A stretch of DNA of 59,942 bases from Methylomonas lenta (GCF_001644015.1 NZ_LUUI01000109.1:1-59942), one strand, 5' to 3'. Positions 38,794 through 47,831 are shown, counted from the stretch's first letter. A program made the numbers and translations. The notes: generated by a model not told the origin, from the letters alone.

Positions 38794-39966
38794 ATGAGCA
38801 AATACATCTACCCTCTTCTGATCGCCCAGTTTTTATCGGCATTTGCCGATAACGCCATTTTATTTACCGTCATCGCTTTGGTGATGCAAACAGCCGAGCC
38901 GGCCAGTTGGTATATACCGGCCTTACAAAGCGTGTTCTTAATCGCCTTTGTAGTTTTGGCACCCTGGGTGGGCGCATTTGCCGATAATTACGCTAAATCG
39001 AGGGTATTGATCGTCGCCAATATCATCAAGGCTGCAGGCGCCGGTTTATTGCTGATCAACATAGAACCCTTAATTGCCTATTGCCTGGTTGGGGTTGGCG
39101 CCGCTTTATACAGCCCGGCCAAATACGGTATTTTGCCGGAACTGGCTGGACACAACGGCCTGGTGAAAGCCAATAGCTGGATTGAAGGCTCGACAATATT
39201 AGCTATTTTGACCGGCATGGTGGTAGGGGCAAAAGTCGCCGATTATTCGATTACCTGGGCCTTATTGGGCACTGTGGTTTTATATTTGATATCTGCAGCA
39301 ACCACTTTGTTTTTACCCACCAACATCAGCCGTAAACCGGCTCCCGGTTCGAAAGTTGTGCTGTTTTTTCAGGAAGTAGGCAGCTTTTTAGCCTTGCCAC
39401 GTTCTCGCTTTGCCGTATTGGGTTCGTCGCTGTTTTGGGCTACAGCAGCATGCGTTCGTGTCATCATTATTGCATGGGCACCCTTGGTTTTAATGTCACA
39501 TAACGCTAGCGACATTGCTAATCTGACTTTATTTCTGGCTTTAGGCATCATCGCCGGTTCAGCCTTGGTTCCGCGCTTGATTCCACTGGAACATTTACGC
39601 CGCGCCCGCATTCCTGCCTATTTGATGGCATTGTTAATCATGTGCTTGAGTTTTACCGAGGCTGTTTGGCCGGCACGTATGGTGCTGTTTTTGATGGGTA
39701 CTGCAGGTGGTATGTTTATCGTGCCTATCAATGCCGCCTTACAGGAAATAGGCCAACAAAGTATTGGTAGCGGTGGCGCAGTAGCCATGCAAAATTTCTT
39801 TCAGAATGTTGCCATGTTGCTATCGGTAGGTACGTATACCTTTGCTGCCTCACAGCAAGTCAGTCCGATTGCGGCCTTGCTGACATTAGGTGGCTTAATG
39901 TGGTTGTCTACATTTTTGGTTGTACTGCGTCTGCCGGATATTTCGTCCGCAACAGCCCGAAAATAA
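38794..39966 (+). CDS. lplT: Lysophospholipid transporter LplT (MFS)
   Basis: A 390-residue major facilitator with about 12 membrane helices. PLLIAQFLSAFADNAILFTVIAL and ALYSPAKYGILPEL are LplT hallmarks. It flips lysophospholipids inward so that Aas can reacylate them; the two genes are adjacent or fused in many proteobacteria. It starts 6 bases after the end of the aas reading frame. The 3' end overlaps the convergent TetR gene by 59 bases. Confidence 0.93.
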   Translation: MSKYIYPLLIAQFLSAFADNAILFTVIALVMQTAEPASWYIPALQSVFLIAFVVLAPWVGAFADNYAKSRVLIVANIIKAAGAGLLLINIEPLIAYCLVGVGAALYSPAKYGILPELAGHNGLVKANSWIEGSTILAILTGMVVGAKVADYSITWALLGTVVLYLISAATTLFLPTNISRKPAPGSKVVLFFQEVGSFLALPRSRFAVLGSSLFWATAACVRVIIIAWAPLVLMSHNASDIANLTLFLALGIIAGSALVPRLIPLEHLRRARIPAYLMALLIMCLSFTEAVWPARMVLFLMGTAGGMFIVPINAALQEIGQQSIGSGGAVAMQNFFQNVAMLLSVGTYTFAASQQVSPIAALLTLGGLMWLSTFLVVLRLPDISSATARK

Positions 39967-40534
39967 AACTTTGTACCAACAATTTTACCGTGGTCTCGGC
40001 GTTTTCGGCGCCGACTCTGCCAAGGCTGCCATTCAAAGACAACACACAAACACCATGCACTCCGCTCCATAAAGCACGCGCTGCCAAATGTGCCTGTTCA
40101 ACAGAATGATCCGGAAGTAGCTGAAGAAACAAGTCTTCTACCACACCAAACACATCATTAATTTTCTGTTGATACCACTCCGGCGCAGGTGCATCATTGA
40201 TGGCTTCGAAAATCATACGCCAGCGATTAAAATTTTTATGTGCAAAGGCCAGATAAATATCGGCTAAATGCTGAATATGTTCTTCGACCGTCTCACCGAC
40301 TTCAGCGTTACGTAATTGCTCATCTATTACATCCAGAGCCCGGCCTTTAACATGCATGATCAAATCATCCATGTTGGTAAATACCATATAAATACTACCG
40401 ACAGTGTAGCCAATCTCCATGGCCACCTTACGCACCGTCAAGGCATTAAAACCTTCGTCAATAACAATATTTTCCGCTGCAGTCAGCACCATTTCCCGGA
40501 TTTGCTCTTGGGTATGTTCACTTCTTCTAGCCAT
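39908..40534 (-). CDS. TetR-family transcriptional regulator
   Basis: A 208-residue repressor. Residues 10-60 form the TetR DNA-binding domain (LTAAENIVIDEGFNALTVRKVA, then IGYTVGSIYMVFTNMDDL); the remainder is a TetR_C-type ligand and dimer domain. ATG 40534 was selected as it has AGGA 6 bases upstream and the protein then starts MARRSEHTQ; the longer frame to 40606 runs into the divergent Nudix gene. It may regulate lplT or the Nudix gene. Ligand unknown. Confidence 0.88.
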   Translation of the reverse strand: MARRSEHTQEQIREMVLTAAENIVIDEGFNALTVRKVAMEIGYTVGSIYMVFTNMDDLIMHVKGRALDVIDEQLRNAEVGETVEEHIQHLADIYLAFAHKNFNRWRMIFEAINDAPAPEWYQQKINDVFGVVEDLFLQLLPDHSVEQAHLAARALWSGVHGVCVLSLNGSLGRVGAENAETTVKLLVQSFIFGLLRTKYPADAVQPKM

Positions 40535-40604
40535 ATTTGTCCTGAAAGATGCCATCAAAAAGCGATACCATACACGACCTTTACTCTGGAATCGATAGTC
40601 AACC

Positions 40605-41111
40605 ATGCATAATGAGTTTCTAGCCGTCGTTGACGAGCACGATCAAATCATAGACCGCCGCTTGCGCAGTGAAATTCATGCACTAGCCTTGCGTCACCGA
40701 GCTGTGCATATTTTGCTATTTAACGCAGCTGGGCAACTATTATTGCAAAAACGCTCGCAGAAAAAAGACCTTAACCAAGGCCTTTGGGACACTTCAGCTG
40801 CCGGCCATGTTGATGACGGCGAAACTTACGACATCTGTGCGCCCAGAGAATTGCAGGAAGAACTCGGCGTAACAGCTGATTTAACAGCTTTATTCAAACT
40901 GGAACCCACGCCAGACTTAGGCATGGAGTTTATTCAGGTCTATCGCTGTCACCATAACGGCCCTTTTGAATTGGCTGTAGACGAAATAGACGAAAGTCGT
41001 TGGCTGGATAAGCATGAAATAGATAAGCGGGTAGATCAGAACGATGTCACATTAACCAAGACTTTTAAAATTATTTGGCGCCTTTATCGGCAGTTGAATA
41101 TTGATAACTGA
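40605..41111 (+). CDS. Nudix hydrolase (YfcD/IPP-isomerase-like subgroup)
   Basis: A 168-residue Nudix protein. The Nudix box is seen as GHVDDGETYDICAPRELQEELGV (G-x5-E-x7-RE-x2-EE). N-terminal VVDEHDQIIDRRLRSEIHA and HRAVHILLFNAAGQLLLQKRS match the YfcD subgroup, whose substrates are unclear. Divergent from the TetR gene. Confidence 0.9.
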   Translation: MHNEFLAVVDEHDQIIDRRLRSEIHALALRHRAVHILLFNAAGQLLLQKRSQKKDLNQGLWDTSAAGHVDDGETYDICAPRELQEELGVTADLTALFKLEPTPDLGMEFIQVYRCHHNGPFELAVDEIDESRWLDKHEIDKRVDQNDVTLTKTFKIIWRLYRQLNIDN

Positions 41112-41144
41112 GGGTGGACGCTGAGCGCGCCCACCCGTTGAATA

Positions 41145-41576
41145 TTACTCGATAATCATGCGCTGACCGCCACCCTGCTTCTGTTTTTTCAACAGATTCA
41201 GCGTTAGTACGCCGTTTTCGTAGCGAGCTTTACTGGCAGACTCGTCAACATCCACCGGCAATTGGAAACTGCGGGACACCTCACCGTAATAGCGTTCACT
41301 GCGGAGCGTCTTATCGTCTTTGTTCTGGCTATCTACTTGATTAATTTCGGCACGTACAGTGACTACATTACCGTCTATATTGACGTGAATATTGTCTTTG
41401 CTGGCTCCGGGAATTTCTGCCTCAACAACAAATTCGTTGGGATTTTCTTTTACATCGACTTTGATTTGTGCCGGTAAACCATCGCCGTGCAAGGGCTTGA
41501 TAAAATAACCGGGATTAACGTCGCGAAACAATTCATCAAACAGGCCGTGACTAACAAATGGACTTAGTTTGTTCAT
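41145..41576 (-). CDS. Small heat-shock protein Hsp20
   Basis: A 143-residue alpha-crystallin chaperone that holds unfolding proteins. The alpha-crystallin domain spans about 40-135 (VVEAEIPGASKDNIHVNIDGNVVTV; RSFQLPVDVDESASKARYENGVL with the A-x-x-x-N-G-V-L motif). The C-terminus lacks a clear I-x-I motif. GAGGAG precedes the ATG, and a sigma-32 promoter lies upstream. Confidence 0.94.
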   Translation of the reverse strand: MNKLSPFVSHGLFDELFRDVNPGYFIKPLHGDGLPAQIKVDVKENPNEFVVEAEIPGASKDNIHVNIDGNVVTVRAEINQVDSQNKDDKTLRSERYYGEVSRSFQLPVDVDESASKARYENGVLTLNLLKKQKQGGGQRMIIE

Positions 41577-41624
41577 GTCTATTCTCCTCTGTGTTTATGA
41601 AAAATGCTTTTGATTGCAGAGAAA

Positions 41625-41652
41625 TTATGGCGACGAAATTTGATATTTCAAG
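41625..41652 (-). promoter_or_regulatory. Sigma-32 heat-shock promoter of hsp20
   Basis: On the minus strand, CTTGAAA (41652-41646), a 13-base spacer and CGCCATAA (41632-41625) match the heat-shock consensus CTTGAAA-N13..15-CCCCATNT. It is about 50 bases before the hsp20 start. Confidence 0.78.
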
Positions 41653-41729
41653 CCTAAACAATTCGATTTAAATGCATCGAATATAGACAATCAAACCACG
41701 GGAAAAAAATAGATATAAAACAAGCGATT

Positions 41730-41806
41730 TGGCGGAGCGGACGGGACTCGAACCCGCGACCCCCGGCGTGACAGGCCGGTATTCTAACCAACTGAACTAC
41801 CGCTCC
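41730..41806 (-). tRNA. tRNA-Asp (anticodon GTC)
   Basis: Minus-strand cloverleaf of 77 bases: acceptor GGAGCGG pairs with CCGCTCC, D-arm with AGTTGGTTAG, anticodon loop CTGTCAC with GTC at 41772-41770, T-arm GGGTTCGAGTC. The 3' CCA is encoded (TGG at 41730-41732 on the plus strand). Confidence 0.97.
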
Positions 41807-41822
41807 GCAGTTGGAGCCGCGG

Positions 41823-41850
41823 ATTCTACAGCAAAACTATCAACCGTCAA
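41823..41850 (-). promoter_or_regulatory. Promoter of tRNA-Asp
   Basis: On the minus strand, TTGACG (41850-41845), 16-base spacer, TAGAAT (41828-41823), about 17 bases before the mature tRNA 5' end. Followed by a GC-rich stretch, as usual at stable RNA start sites. The rest of the gap to 42071 shows no gene. Confidence 0.75.
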
Positions 41851-42071
41851 GCTGAATAGTAAAAATTGACCAAAATTCATGCCAATTTCTTGCTAGCCGC
41901 TCTGTTTGTGGCTCCACGTACATTAATAAAGCAGGAGCTGATAAACTAAACCGAACATAATTTGCACGCCCCTCCATCAGCAATAACTGACCTACCCCTA
42001 TAACCGGACAATCTACTTATTGATAGGCAAGTCAGCAGCAGGATAATATTTTTAATTACTTAACCTTAAGC

Positions 42072-44951
42072 ATGAGCATAGACAACTTATATAAAAAAGG
42101 ACTTGGCTTATTCTTGCTATGCTCATCAACGAGTTCTTCGGCTGATACTCTATCGTCAGATGTCACCTGGTCAGTTATTGGCCGCAGTGTTTCCATAAGC
42201 CAGCCGTCTTTCTCGGCAGTAGGTAGTGGGAGTTTTTCTGCCAATTCAGCAACCGTTAGCTCGGGCTCCAGCGTCACCCTGGCTGGTAGTTTTAACATTC
42301 AAGAGGGCGATACCAGTTATTGTCCGTATTGTATTATCCAGCTTTACACAGCCTGGATATCGCCCGCTCAGCCTGGTTCGGCAGGTTTTTTTTCGGGCAT
42401 CATCTATCCTGGCTTTGGAAGTCAAAGCGGATTAATCCTAAATCAAGAGTTCCAAAGCCCGCCAGCAACCACATTATTGGCACCCAAAGTACCCGGAACC
42501 TACTTTATCGGCCTTGGAAGCACACTGGATTTCGACTACCAACCCAATGTGGGCGGCAGCTTCGGAAACGATAGCGATGGTCAACCTGGCTTTGCACCCT
42601 TTCAGGTGACGGTAACACCCATTAGCATCGGCTCTAATAATCCAACGAGAAATACCCTAATCACAAACCCTGGTTTCTACTACAGCACCTCCGGCTCCTT
42701 CATTAATGACGGCACACTTATCAATAACAATGCCAATCTAACCCACTCCACAGGTATTTTTTCGAACAACAGCTTGTTCTCCAATCAAGGCGCTTTTAAT
42801 AACACCGGCACACTGACTAATCAGGGAATTATCAACAATGCTGGCGTTATAAATAATCAAGCCAATCTGACCAATCTAACCAGCGGTAACCTCAACATCC
42901 AAACCGGTGGCGCACTTAACAATATCGGCAGCCTGACTAATCAGGGAACTATCAACAATGCTGGCGATTTAATCAATCAAGGTAACTTAATCAACACCGG
43001 CGAATTAAATAACTCCGGCCTGATCACGAATACCGGCCAATTCAATCTCGCAACCACAGGACAACTAAAAGGCAGCGGAAATTTTTACAATACCGCTCAA
43101 GGTATAGTGGAAATTACCGGTTTAGACCCCCATGTCATTGAAGGCAATGTGACCAATGAAGGGGTTTTCAAAGTTACGGACTCGTCAGTCAGTTTTACCG
43201 GCAATTTTAGCAATAGTGCCCGCTATGAAAGCGACCCATCCACTAACCTGTTCAACAACCTTTCGATAGGCACTGACGGTTATCTAGTAGCCGATAGCGG
43301 CGACACTTTTATCATCACTGGCGATTTCAATAATGCCAGCACCCAAAACACGCTTTGGAATACCGCCAATGCCGACTTGATTTTCACAGGCCCCGTCTCA
43401 ACGCAGCACACTATGGGGTTGGCCGGTGTCGACCTTGGGATAACAGGCACAGCACCTGCCAACAATTTTTCCTGGAATTCGATAACCCTAAGCAGCGGCA
43501 ACATGTTGCAATTGATCGACGGCAATAGCACACCCGGCGCAGCGCTCTATACTAGCCGGGTCATTTTACCCGACGGCGTCAATCAACTCAGCAGCATCAG
43601 TAGCAATTACAACATCTATTTCGACCCGACACTACCTGAAAACCAATATCTACTAGGTACAGTTTTGCCATTTGGCAGTGGTAATGGACAAATAACACCT
43701 TGGAATCTTGTACCTTTTGCCAGCGACACTATCACCGACTCAGCGCTAACGACTAATCAAGAAGACTTCGCCACAGCATTAAACCAGGGCTGCTCGGCAC
43801 CGACCGGAAGTTTGATCGATCGTTGCATACAGTTGCAGCAACTCAGCTTGTCACAACAAAAGGCAGCTGTCGATTCGTTAACACCTGATCAAGTACCCAG
43901 CCAAATGGCTGGCCCGGTTAAATTTAGCTCTACCCGTATGGATGCGCCGCTTGCAAGACTGGCTAGCATACGCGGAGGCGGCGGAAGTTCGCCCTTGTCG
44001 TTTAATTTTAATGGTGTTCAGATGTCGACTAGCCAGCTGGCACAAGCACTAGGGTTAAATACGCTAGGTGGTGCTGCCGGTGACGATAACGAACTTTTCC
44101 GCGATAGTCCCTTAGGTTTTTTTGTGCAGACCCGGCTTAACTTTGGGAAGCAACAAAACACCTTCTGGGATCGTGGCTTTAACTCGCAAGCGCAAACGGT
44201 TACCGTGGGTGCGGACTACCGAATCAACGATAACTTGGTGTCTGGTCTGGCGTTTAATTACACCCACTCAGCAACTGATTACGTTGATTCGGCAGGCCAT
44301 ATGAACAGTGACACCTTTATGGGCGCTGTTTACGGCAGCTACTTCTTGCCAAAAGATTTTTATCTGGATTGGGTAGCCAATTATGGCGGCAATCAATACG
44401 CATTCAATCGACAATATGCTTATCAAGGCTTCAACGGACAGTCAAATGCCGATAGCACAGGCGATCAGTACAGCTTTGCCTTGAGCAGCGGAAAGGATGT
44501 GAGTTGGCAGGAGTGGGTCATCGGTCCGTACCTGCGCATGGAGTATCTTGGCATGCATATAAAAGGCTATCAGGAACAGGGTGGCGATGGATTCGACCTG
44601 ACGACCAGCGCCCAAACCAACCAATCACTTATCAGTAGTTTAGGCACCCAAATCGGTTACGCAATCAGCACTTCATGGGGTGTGATCACCCCAGCCGTTC
44701 GTGTGGAATGGGATCATCAATATCTAAACGACAACCGCTTAATCGAGATGCGCTTATCTCAAGCCGCGCCAGGGTTCGGTAATTTCATCGTTCAAACCGG
44801 CGATCCGGATCGTGACTACGCCAATCTAGGTGGCTCTGTCAGTGCAACCTTACCCAATGGTGGCGCTGGCTTTATCCGTTATGAAACCCGTCTCGGCCAA
44901 GCTTATGTTTCAAATCATATTGTAGAAGTGGGTGTCCGCTTATCATTCTGA
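42072..44951 (+). CDS. Autotransporter (type Va) with Asn-rich repeat passenger
   Basis: A 959-residue secreted surface protein. Residues 1-25 act as a signal peptide ending near SSSADT. The passenger (about 25-690) has a repeat region at about 190-330 of short Asn/Gly-rich units such as GTLTNQGIINNAGVINNQ, which suit a beta-helix stalk. Residues about 690-959 form the outer-membrane autotransporter barrel, with alternating strands and a C-terminal Phe (VEVGVRLSF). A linker segment rich in Gln and Ser (CIQLQQLSLSQQKAAVDSLTPDQ) precedes it, as is common in this family. No protease triad was noticed. Likely adhesin; ligand unknown. No strong ribosome site is seen. Confidence 0.88.
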   Translation: MSIDNLYKKGLGLFLLCSSTSSSADTLSSDVTWSVIGRSVSISQPSFSAVGSGSFSANSATVSSGSSVTLAGSFNIQEGDTSYCPYCIIQLYTAWISPAQPGSAGFFSGIIYPGFGSQSGLILNQEFQSPPATTLLAPKVPGTYFIGLGSTLDFDYQPNVGGSFGNDSDGQPGFAPFQVTVTPISIGSNNPTRNTLITNPGFYYSTSGSFINDGTLINNNANLTHSTGIFSNNSLFSNQGAFNNTGTLTNQGIINNAGVINNQANLTNLTSGNLNIQTGGALNNIGSLTNQGTINNAGDLINQGNLINTGELNNSGLITNTGQFNLATTGQLKGSGNFYNTAQGIVEITGLDPHVIEGNVTNEGVFKVTDSSVSFTGNFSNSARYESDPSTNLFNNLSIGTDGYLVADSGDTFIITGDFNNASTQNTLWNTANADLIFTGPVSTQHTMGLAGVDLGITGTAPANNFSWNSITLSSGNMLQLIDGNSTPGAALYTSRVILPDGVNQLSSISSNYNIYFDPTLPENQYLLGTVLPFGSGNGQITPWNLVPFASDTITDSALTTNQEDFATALNQGCSAPTGSLIDRCIQLQQLSLSQQKAAVDSLTPDQVPSQMAGPVKFSSTRMDAPLARLASIRGGGGSSPLSFNFNGVQMSTSQLAQALGLNTLGGAAGDDNELFRDSPLGFFVQTRLNFGKQQNTFWDRGFNSQAQTVTVGADYRINDNLVSGLAFNYTHSATDYVDSAGHMNSDTFMGAVYGSYFLPKDFYLDWVANYGGNQYAFNRQYAYQGFNGQSNADSTGDQYSFALSSGKDVSWQEWVIGPYLRMEYLGMHIKGYQEQGGDGFDLTTSAQTNQSLISSLGTQIGYAISTSWGVITPAVRVEWDHQYLNDNRLIEMRLSQAAPGFGNFIVQTGDPDRDYANLGGSVSATLPNGGAGFIRYETRLGQAYVSNHIVEVGVRLSF

Positions 44952-45035
44952 TAATTCCCGATACAACTTGCCAATTTTTGCCTCACAAAGGCCTCAGTAG
45001 AGATACCATTATTTACAACATTCACTCCAGATTGA

Positions 45036-45551
45036 TTAGATCGTGAGTGCCAACACAGATTGATAAATACGCGCATCTTCCGCAGAAAAACAACAAAACA
45101 GCACTTGAATACCGGACTGCTGGGCACTTAGGTAGTTGTTGACCGTGGTCACCGCTATTTCAGCGGCCTGACGTTTCGGAAAGTGATAAACCCCGGTACT
45201 GATACCAGGAAAAGCCACCGACTTTACGGCATGCTGCATAGCTAATTGTAGACAATTTTGATAACAAGCCGCCAACAAGGCCGCTTCATTATGCTGCCCG
45301 CCCTGCCAAACCGGCCCCACCGTATGAATCACATATTTCGCCGGCAACTGATAAGCGCCAGTAATCTTGGCTGCCCCGGTTTCACAACCATCCAACAAAA
45401 GACATTCGGCCAACAACTCCGACCCTGCTGCACGATGAATCGCTCCATCCACCCCACCACCGCCCAATAATGAACGATTAGCAGCATTAACAATGGCATC
45501 GACATTTAAAGTCGTAATATCGGCTTGCAACACAGTCATGAAGTTTTGCAT
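45036..45551 (-). CDS. Macrodomain protein, O-acetyl-ADP-ribose deacetylase-like
   Basis: A 171-residue single macrodomain. VDAIVNAANRSLLGGGGVDGAIHRAAG is the ADP-ribose-binding N-terminal signature, and VAFPGISTGVYHFP the second loop. E. coli YmdB with this sequence pattern removes acetyl from O-acetyl-ADP-ribose and mono-ADP-ribose from proteins. It is a solitary gene, convergent with the autotransporter. Confidence 0.93.
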   Translation of the reverse strand: MQNFMTVLQADITTLNVDAIVNAANRSLLGGGGVDGAIHRAAGSELLAECLLLDGCETGAAKITGAYQLPAKYVIHTVGPVWQGGQHNEAALLAACYQNCLQLAMQHAVKSVAFPGISTGVYHFPKRQAAEIAVTTVNNYLSAQQSGIQVLFCCFSAEDARIYQSVLALTI

Positions 45552-45687
45552 ATTTCACCCGGCAAAATTAAATGCGCATTATAAAAAAGTAATCCATGCA
45601 GCGATAAAGCTGGTAATTTCAACACAATTGTTGATGACTGTGGTTTACTGCTAAAAAAACGCATCAAACGTTTTACGGAGCTAAAAA

Positions 45688-46110
45688 ATGTCGACATATT
45701 GCTATGTGTATACCAGTGTTTCCAAACACAAATGGTCAGACGACGAGCTAAAAAACTTGCTCAATAAATCCAGACACAAAAATGCAAGCTACAACATTTC
45801 GGGCATGCTGCATTATCTCGACCCGTTTTTTATTCAGATTTTAGAGGGCGAAGAACAGTTAGTAAATGAGCTGTTTAACACCATCAAACAAGACCCCCGA
45901 CACTTTAAGGTCTCGCTGATCTATAAAAAACCCATAGAAGAACGCTCATTTGCCGATTGGAGCATGGGCTTTAATGTCGTCAATAAAGAAAAAATCGCTG
46001 ATATTAAAGGCTTCTCGGATTTCTTAGAAAACCCGCCAGCTCAACCCTCGCCAATTCACCATGAAATCGTTAGATTGTTAACAATGTTTAAAAATGAGAC
46101 CTTGTTTTAA
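45688..46110 (+). CDS. BLUF-domain blue-light photoreceptor
   Basis: A 140-residue stand-alone BLUF protein. Flavin-signalling residues are present: Tyr8 (YCYVYTS), Asn32 (RHKNASYNISGML) and Gln50 (FFIQILEG); the DWSMGF segment gives the Trp/Met of strand 5. GGAG lies upstream of the ATG. There is a short C-terminal helix but no output domain, so it probably acts by binding another protein, as short BLUF proteins such as PixD do. No obvious partner is adjacent. Confidence 0.93.
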   Translation: MSTYCYVYTSVSKHKWSDDELKNLLNKSRHKNASYNISGMLHYLDPFFIQILEGEEQLVNELFNTIKQDPRHFKVSLIYKKPIEERSFADWSMGFNVVNKEKIADIKGFSDFLENPPAQPSPIHHEIVRLLTMFKNETLF

Positions 46111-46124
46111 ATCATAAAAACAAT

Positions 46125-46139
46125 CTGGCGCTTGATAGC
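46125..46139. repeat. Left arm of 15-bp inverted repeat flanking the RlmN paralog
   Basis: CTGGCGCTTGATAGC, exact reverse complement of the sequence at 47325-47339. It lies 15 bases after the BLUF stop. Confidence 0.85.
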
Positions 46140-46193
46140 GGCACAAACCTAATTTTAAAGATGGCCGCCAATCGGCTATTTCCCCTAAAATAA

Positions 46194-46240
46194 AATAATA
46201 TGGCTTACATATTATTGAGATATAAAATACAATATCTCAA
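46194..46240 (+). promoter_or_regulatory. Two adjoining hairpins in the leader of the RlmN paralog
   Basis: AATAATATG-GCTTA-CATATTATT (46194-46216) and TTGAGATAT-AAAATACA-ATATCTCAA (46215-46240) are perfect 9-bp stems sharing two bases, about 45 bases before the start codon. As they share TT they cannot both form fully, so alternative folding is possible. They could be a regulatory leader or operator sites. Confidence 0.6.
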
Positions 46241-46285
46241 GCTGATTGCTATGGATAAAATATTGGCATTGCCAGGAGAAACTTT

Positions 46286-47323
46286 TTGAAACAATCTTTT
46301 TACGACCTAAACTATTCAGATTTAGAAACTGTTATACATGAAAATAACTTAAATAATTCAGCAGCGGCAGTTCTTTTTAATTGGTACTATAAGAAAAAAG
46401 AAAATGTTCAATGCCTTGATAAAATCGCCAAATCTTCATTAGCGTTTTTTGAAGAAAATTTCGACTTTTCTCTCCCCGAAGTCGATACGGTTTATGAGTC
46501 AAAAAATGATCGAACAGTAAAATTTCTTTTCAAGTTTAAAGACAATCATAAAGTTGAAACTGTCCTTATTCCGTTTCATAATAAATATTCTATTTGCCTT
46601 TCATCACAGGTTGGCTGTGCAATGAATTGTTCTTTTTGTTTTACCGGAGAACAAGGGCTTAAAAGAAATTTAACGACAAGTGAAATAGTTGGCCAGTTTC
46701 TCCAGGCTTGGCGTTGGCTAGCAAACAACAGGCCTGGAGAAGAGAGGATTTTAAATATTGTTTTTATGGGACAAGGCGAACCTTTACATAATTTTGATGC
46801 CGTTAAAAAAGCCTGTGAAATCTTTCTATCACAACACGGCACTTCAATTGGTGTTCAAAAAATTACTATATCAACTGCTGGTTATATTCCCGGACTTAAA
46901 AGATGGAGCCAGGAAATCCCTGGCGTGAACCTGGCGTTATCTCTTCATTCCCCCTTTGAAGAAAAGAGAAATGAACTTATTCCCATTAATAAAAAATATC
47001 CGCTTGATGAGGTATTGAAATATATTGATAAGATACCTTTAATTAAAAAGCAATTTATTACTTATGAATATATTCTGATAAAAGATTTTAATGACTCGCC
47101 GGATGATGCTAAAAAGTTGGGAACGATACTATCTGGTAAAAGTGCTTATATAAACCTAATTCCTTTTAACTCATTCCCAGGATCACATTACAAACGTCCC
47201 GATTTAGATAAAATTGAAAAGTTTAAAGCAGTTTTAGATACTTTTAAAATACCAACTTTAATAAGAATTGCTAAAGGCGATGATGTATTAGCAGCATGCG
47301 GGCAACTCAATTCTAAAAATTAA
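46286..47323 (+). CDS. RlmN-like radical SAM RNA methyltransferase (paralog in AT-rich cassette)
   Basis: A 345-residue radical SAM enzyme of the RlmN/Cfr family. The 4Fe-4S motif is CAMNCSFC; GQGEPL and SLHSPFEEKRNELIPINKKYP follow; the second catalytic cysteine is in GDDVLAACGQL, and INLIPFNSFPGS resembles RlmN more than Cfr. Family members methylate C2 of A2503 in 23S rRNA and A37 of some tRNAs. The start is TTG 46286 with AGGAG 8 bases upstream. The gene is much more AT-rich than its neighbours, lacks the usual ndk/pilF/hisS context and lies inside a 15-bp perfect inverted repeat. So it is probably an acquired second copy; its RNA target may differ. Confidence 0.87.
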   Translation: MKQSFYDLNYSDLETVIHENNLNNSAAAVLFNWYYKKKENVQCLDKIAKSSLAFFEENFDFSLPEVDTVYESKNDRTVKFLFKFKDNHKVETVLIPFHNKYSICLSSQVGCAMNCSFCFTGEQGLKRNLTTSEIVGQFLQAWRWLANNRPGEERILNIVFMGQGEPLHNFDAVKKACEIFLSQHGTSIGVQKITISTAGYIPGLKRWSQEIPGVNLALSLHSPFEEKRNELIPINKKYPLDEVLKYIDKIPLIKKQFITYEYILIKDFNDSPDDAKKLGTILSGKSAYINLIPFNSFPGSHYKRPDLDKIEKFKAVLDTFKIPTLIRIAKGDDVLAACGQLNSKN

Positions 47324-47324
47324 A

Positions 47325-47339
47325 GCTATCAAGCGCCAG
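47325..47339. repeat. Right arm of 15-bp inverted repeat flanking the RlmN paralog
   Basis: GCTATCAAGCGCCAG begins 2 bases after the stop codon and is the perfect reverse complement of 46125-46139. No matching target-site duplication is evident next to the arms. Confidence 0.85.
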
Positions 47340-47413
47340 TAAATGGGGCCAGAGTGAGTCGACAAAACGACTGCCTGCGGTTGACTTTGCCTATCCCCAA
47401 TTGCAGCCACCGG

Positions 47414-47773
47414 CTAATTTTGCTCTGCCAACAATTCAGCTATAGCAGACTTTGCATTACATTGCTTTACTGCTTCTGCAAGCTGAGATTCATTCAATTT
47501 ATGCTTGATAGCCTTAGCACCATTAAATTCGAAATCCTGGTAATCTTTTTTGGCAAAGGTAACGATCTGACATTTTTTGAAGGGCGAATTTTCAAATGGC
47601 ATTTCTGTAGAACTTAATGCTTCAATGCCTTCCGAGCTGGGCGCATAAATTAAGAACTCACCCTTCATCGCGAGTACCGCACGATATTGGTTTGCAGTAG
47701 TGAAATATAAACAGCCTACCTCAATCTCTTTTTCGCTTAGGCCTACATTTTTAACTTTTTTGTTCTTTTTCAT
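47414..47773 (-). CDS. Hypothetical protein
   Basis: A 119-residue protein not recognised. A basic N-terminus (MKKNKKVKNVGL) is followed by a beta-rich stretch (EVGCLYFTTANQYRAVLAMKGEFLIYAP) and a helical C-terminus (ESQLAEAVKQCNAKSAIAELLAEQ). No signal peptide or membrane segment. Composition matches the host rather than the adjacent AT-rich gene. It looks real from amino-acid content, but no function can be given. Confidence 0.55.
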   Translation of the reverse strand: MKKNKKVKNVGLSEKEIEVGCLYFTTANQYRAVLAMKGEFLIYAPSSEGIEALSSTEMPFENSPFKKCQIVTFAKKDYQDFEFNGAKAIKHKLNESQLAEAVKQCNAKSAIAELLAEQN

Positions 47774-47831
47774 GTTTCAAACTAATTTTAGTAAATAACG
47801 ACAAGACTGAATCTATCAGCGTGAAGTTGAG

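Noticed and set aside
47340-47413. CRISPR or further repeat after the RlmN cassette
   Set aside because: No repeated units occur here or elsewhere with regular spacing; no cas gene is in the window.
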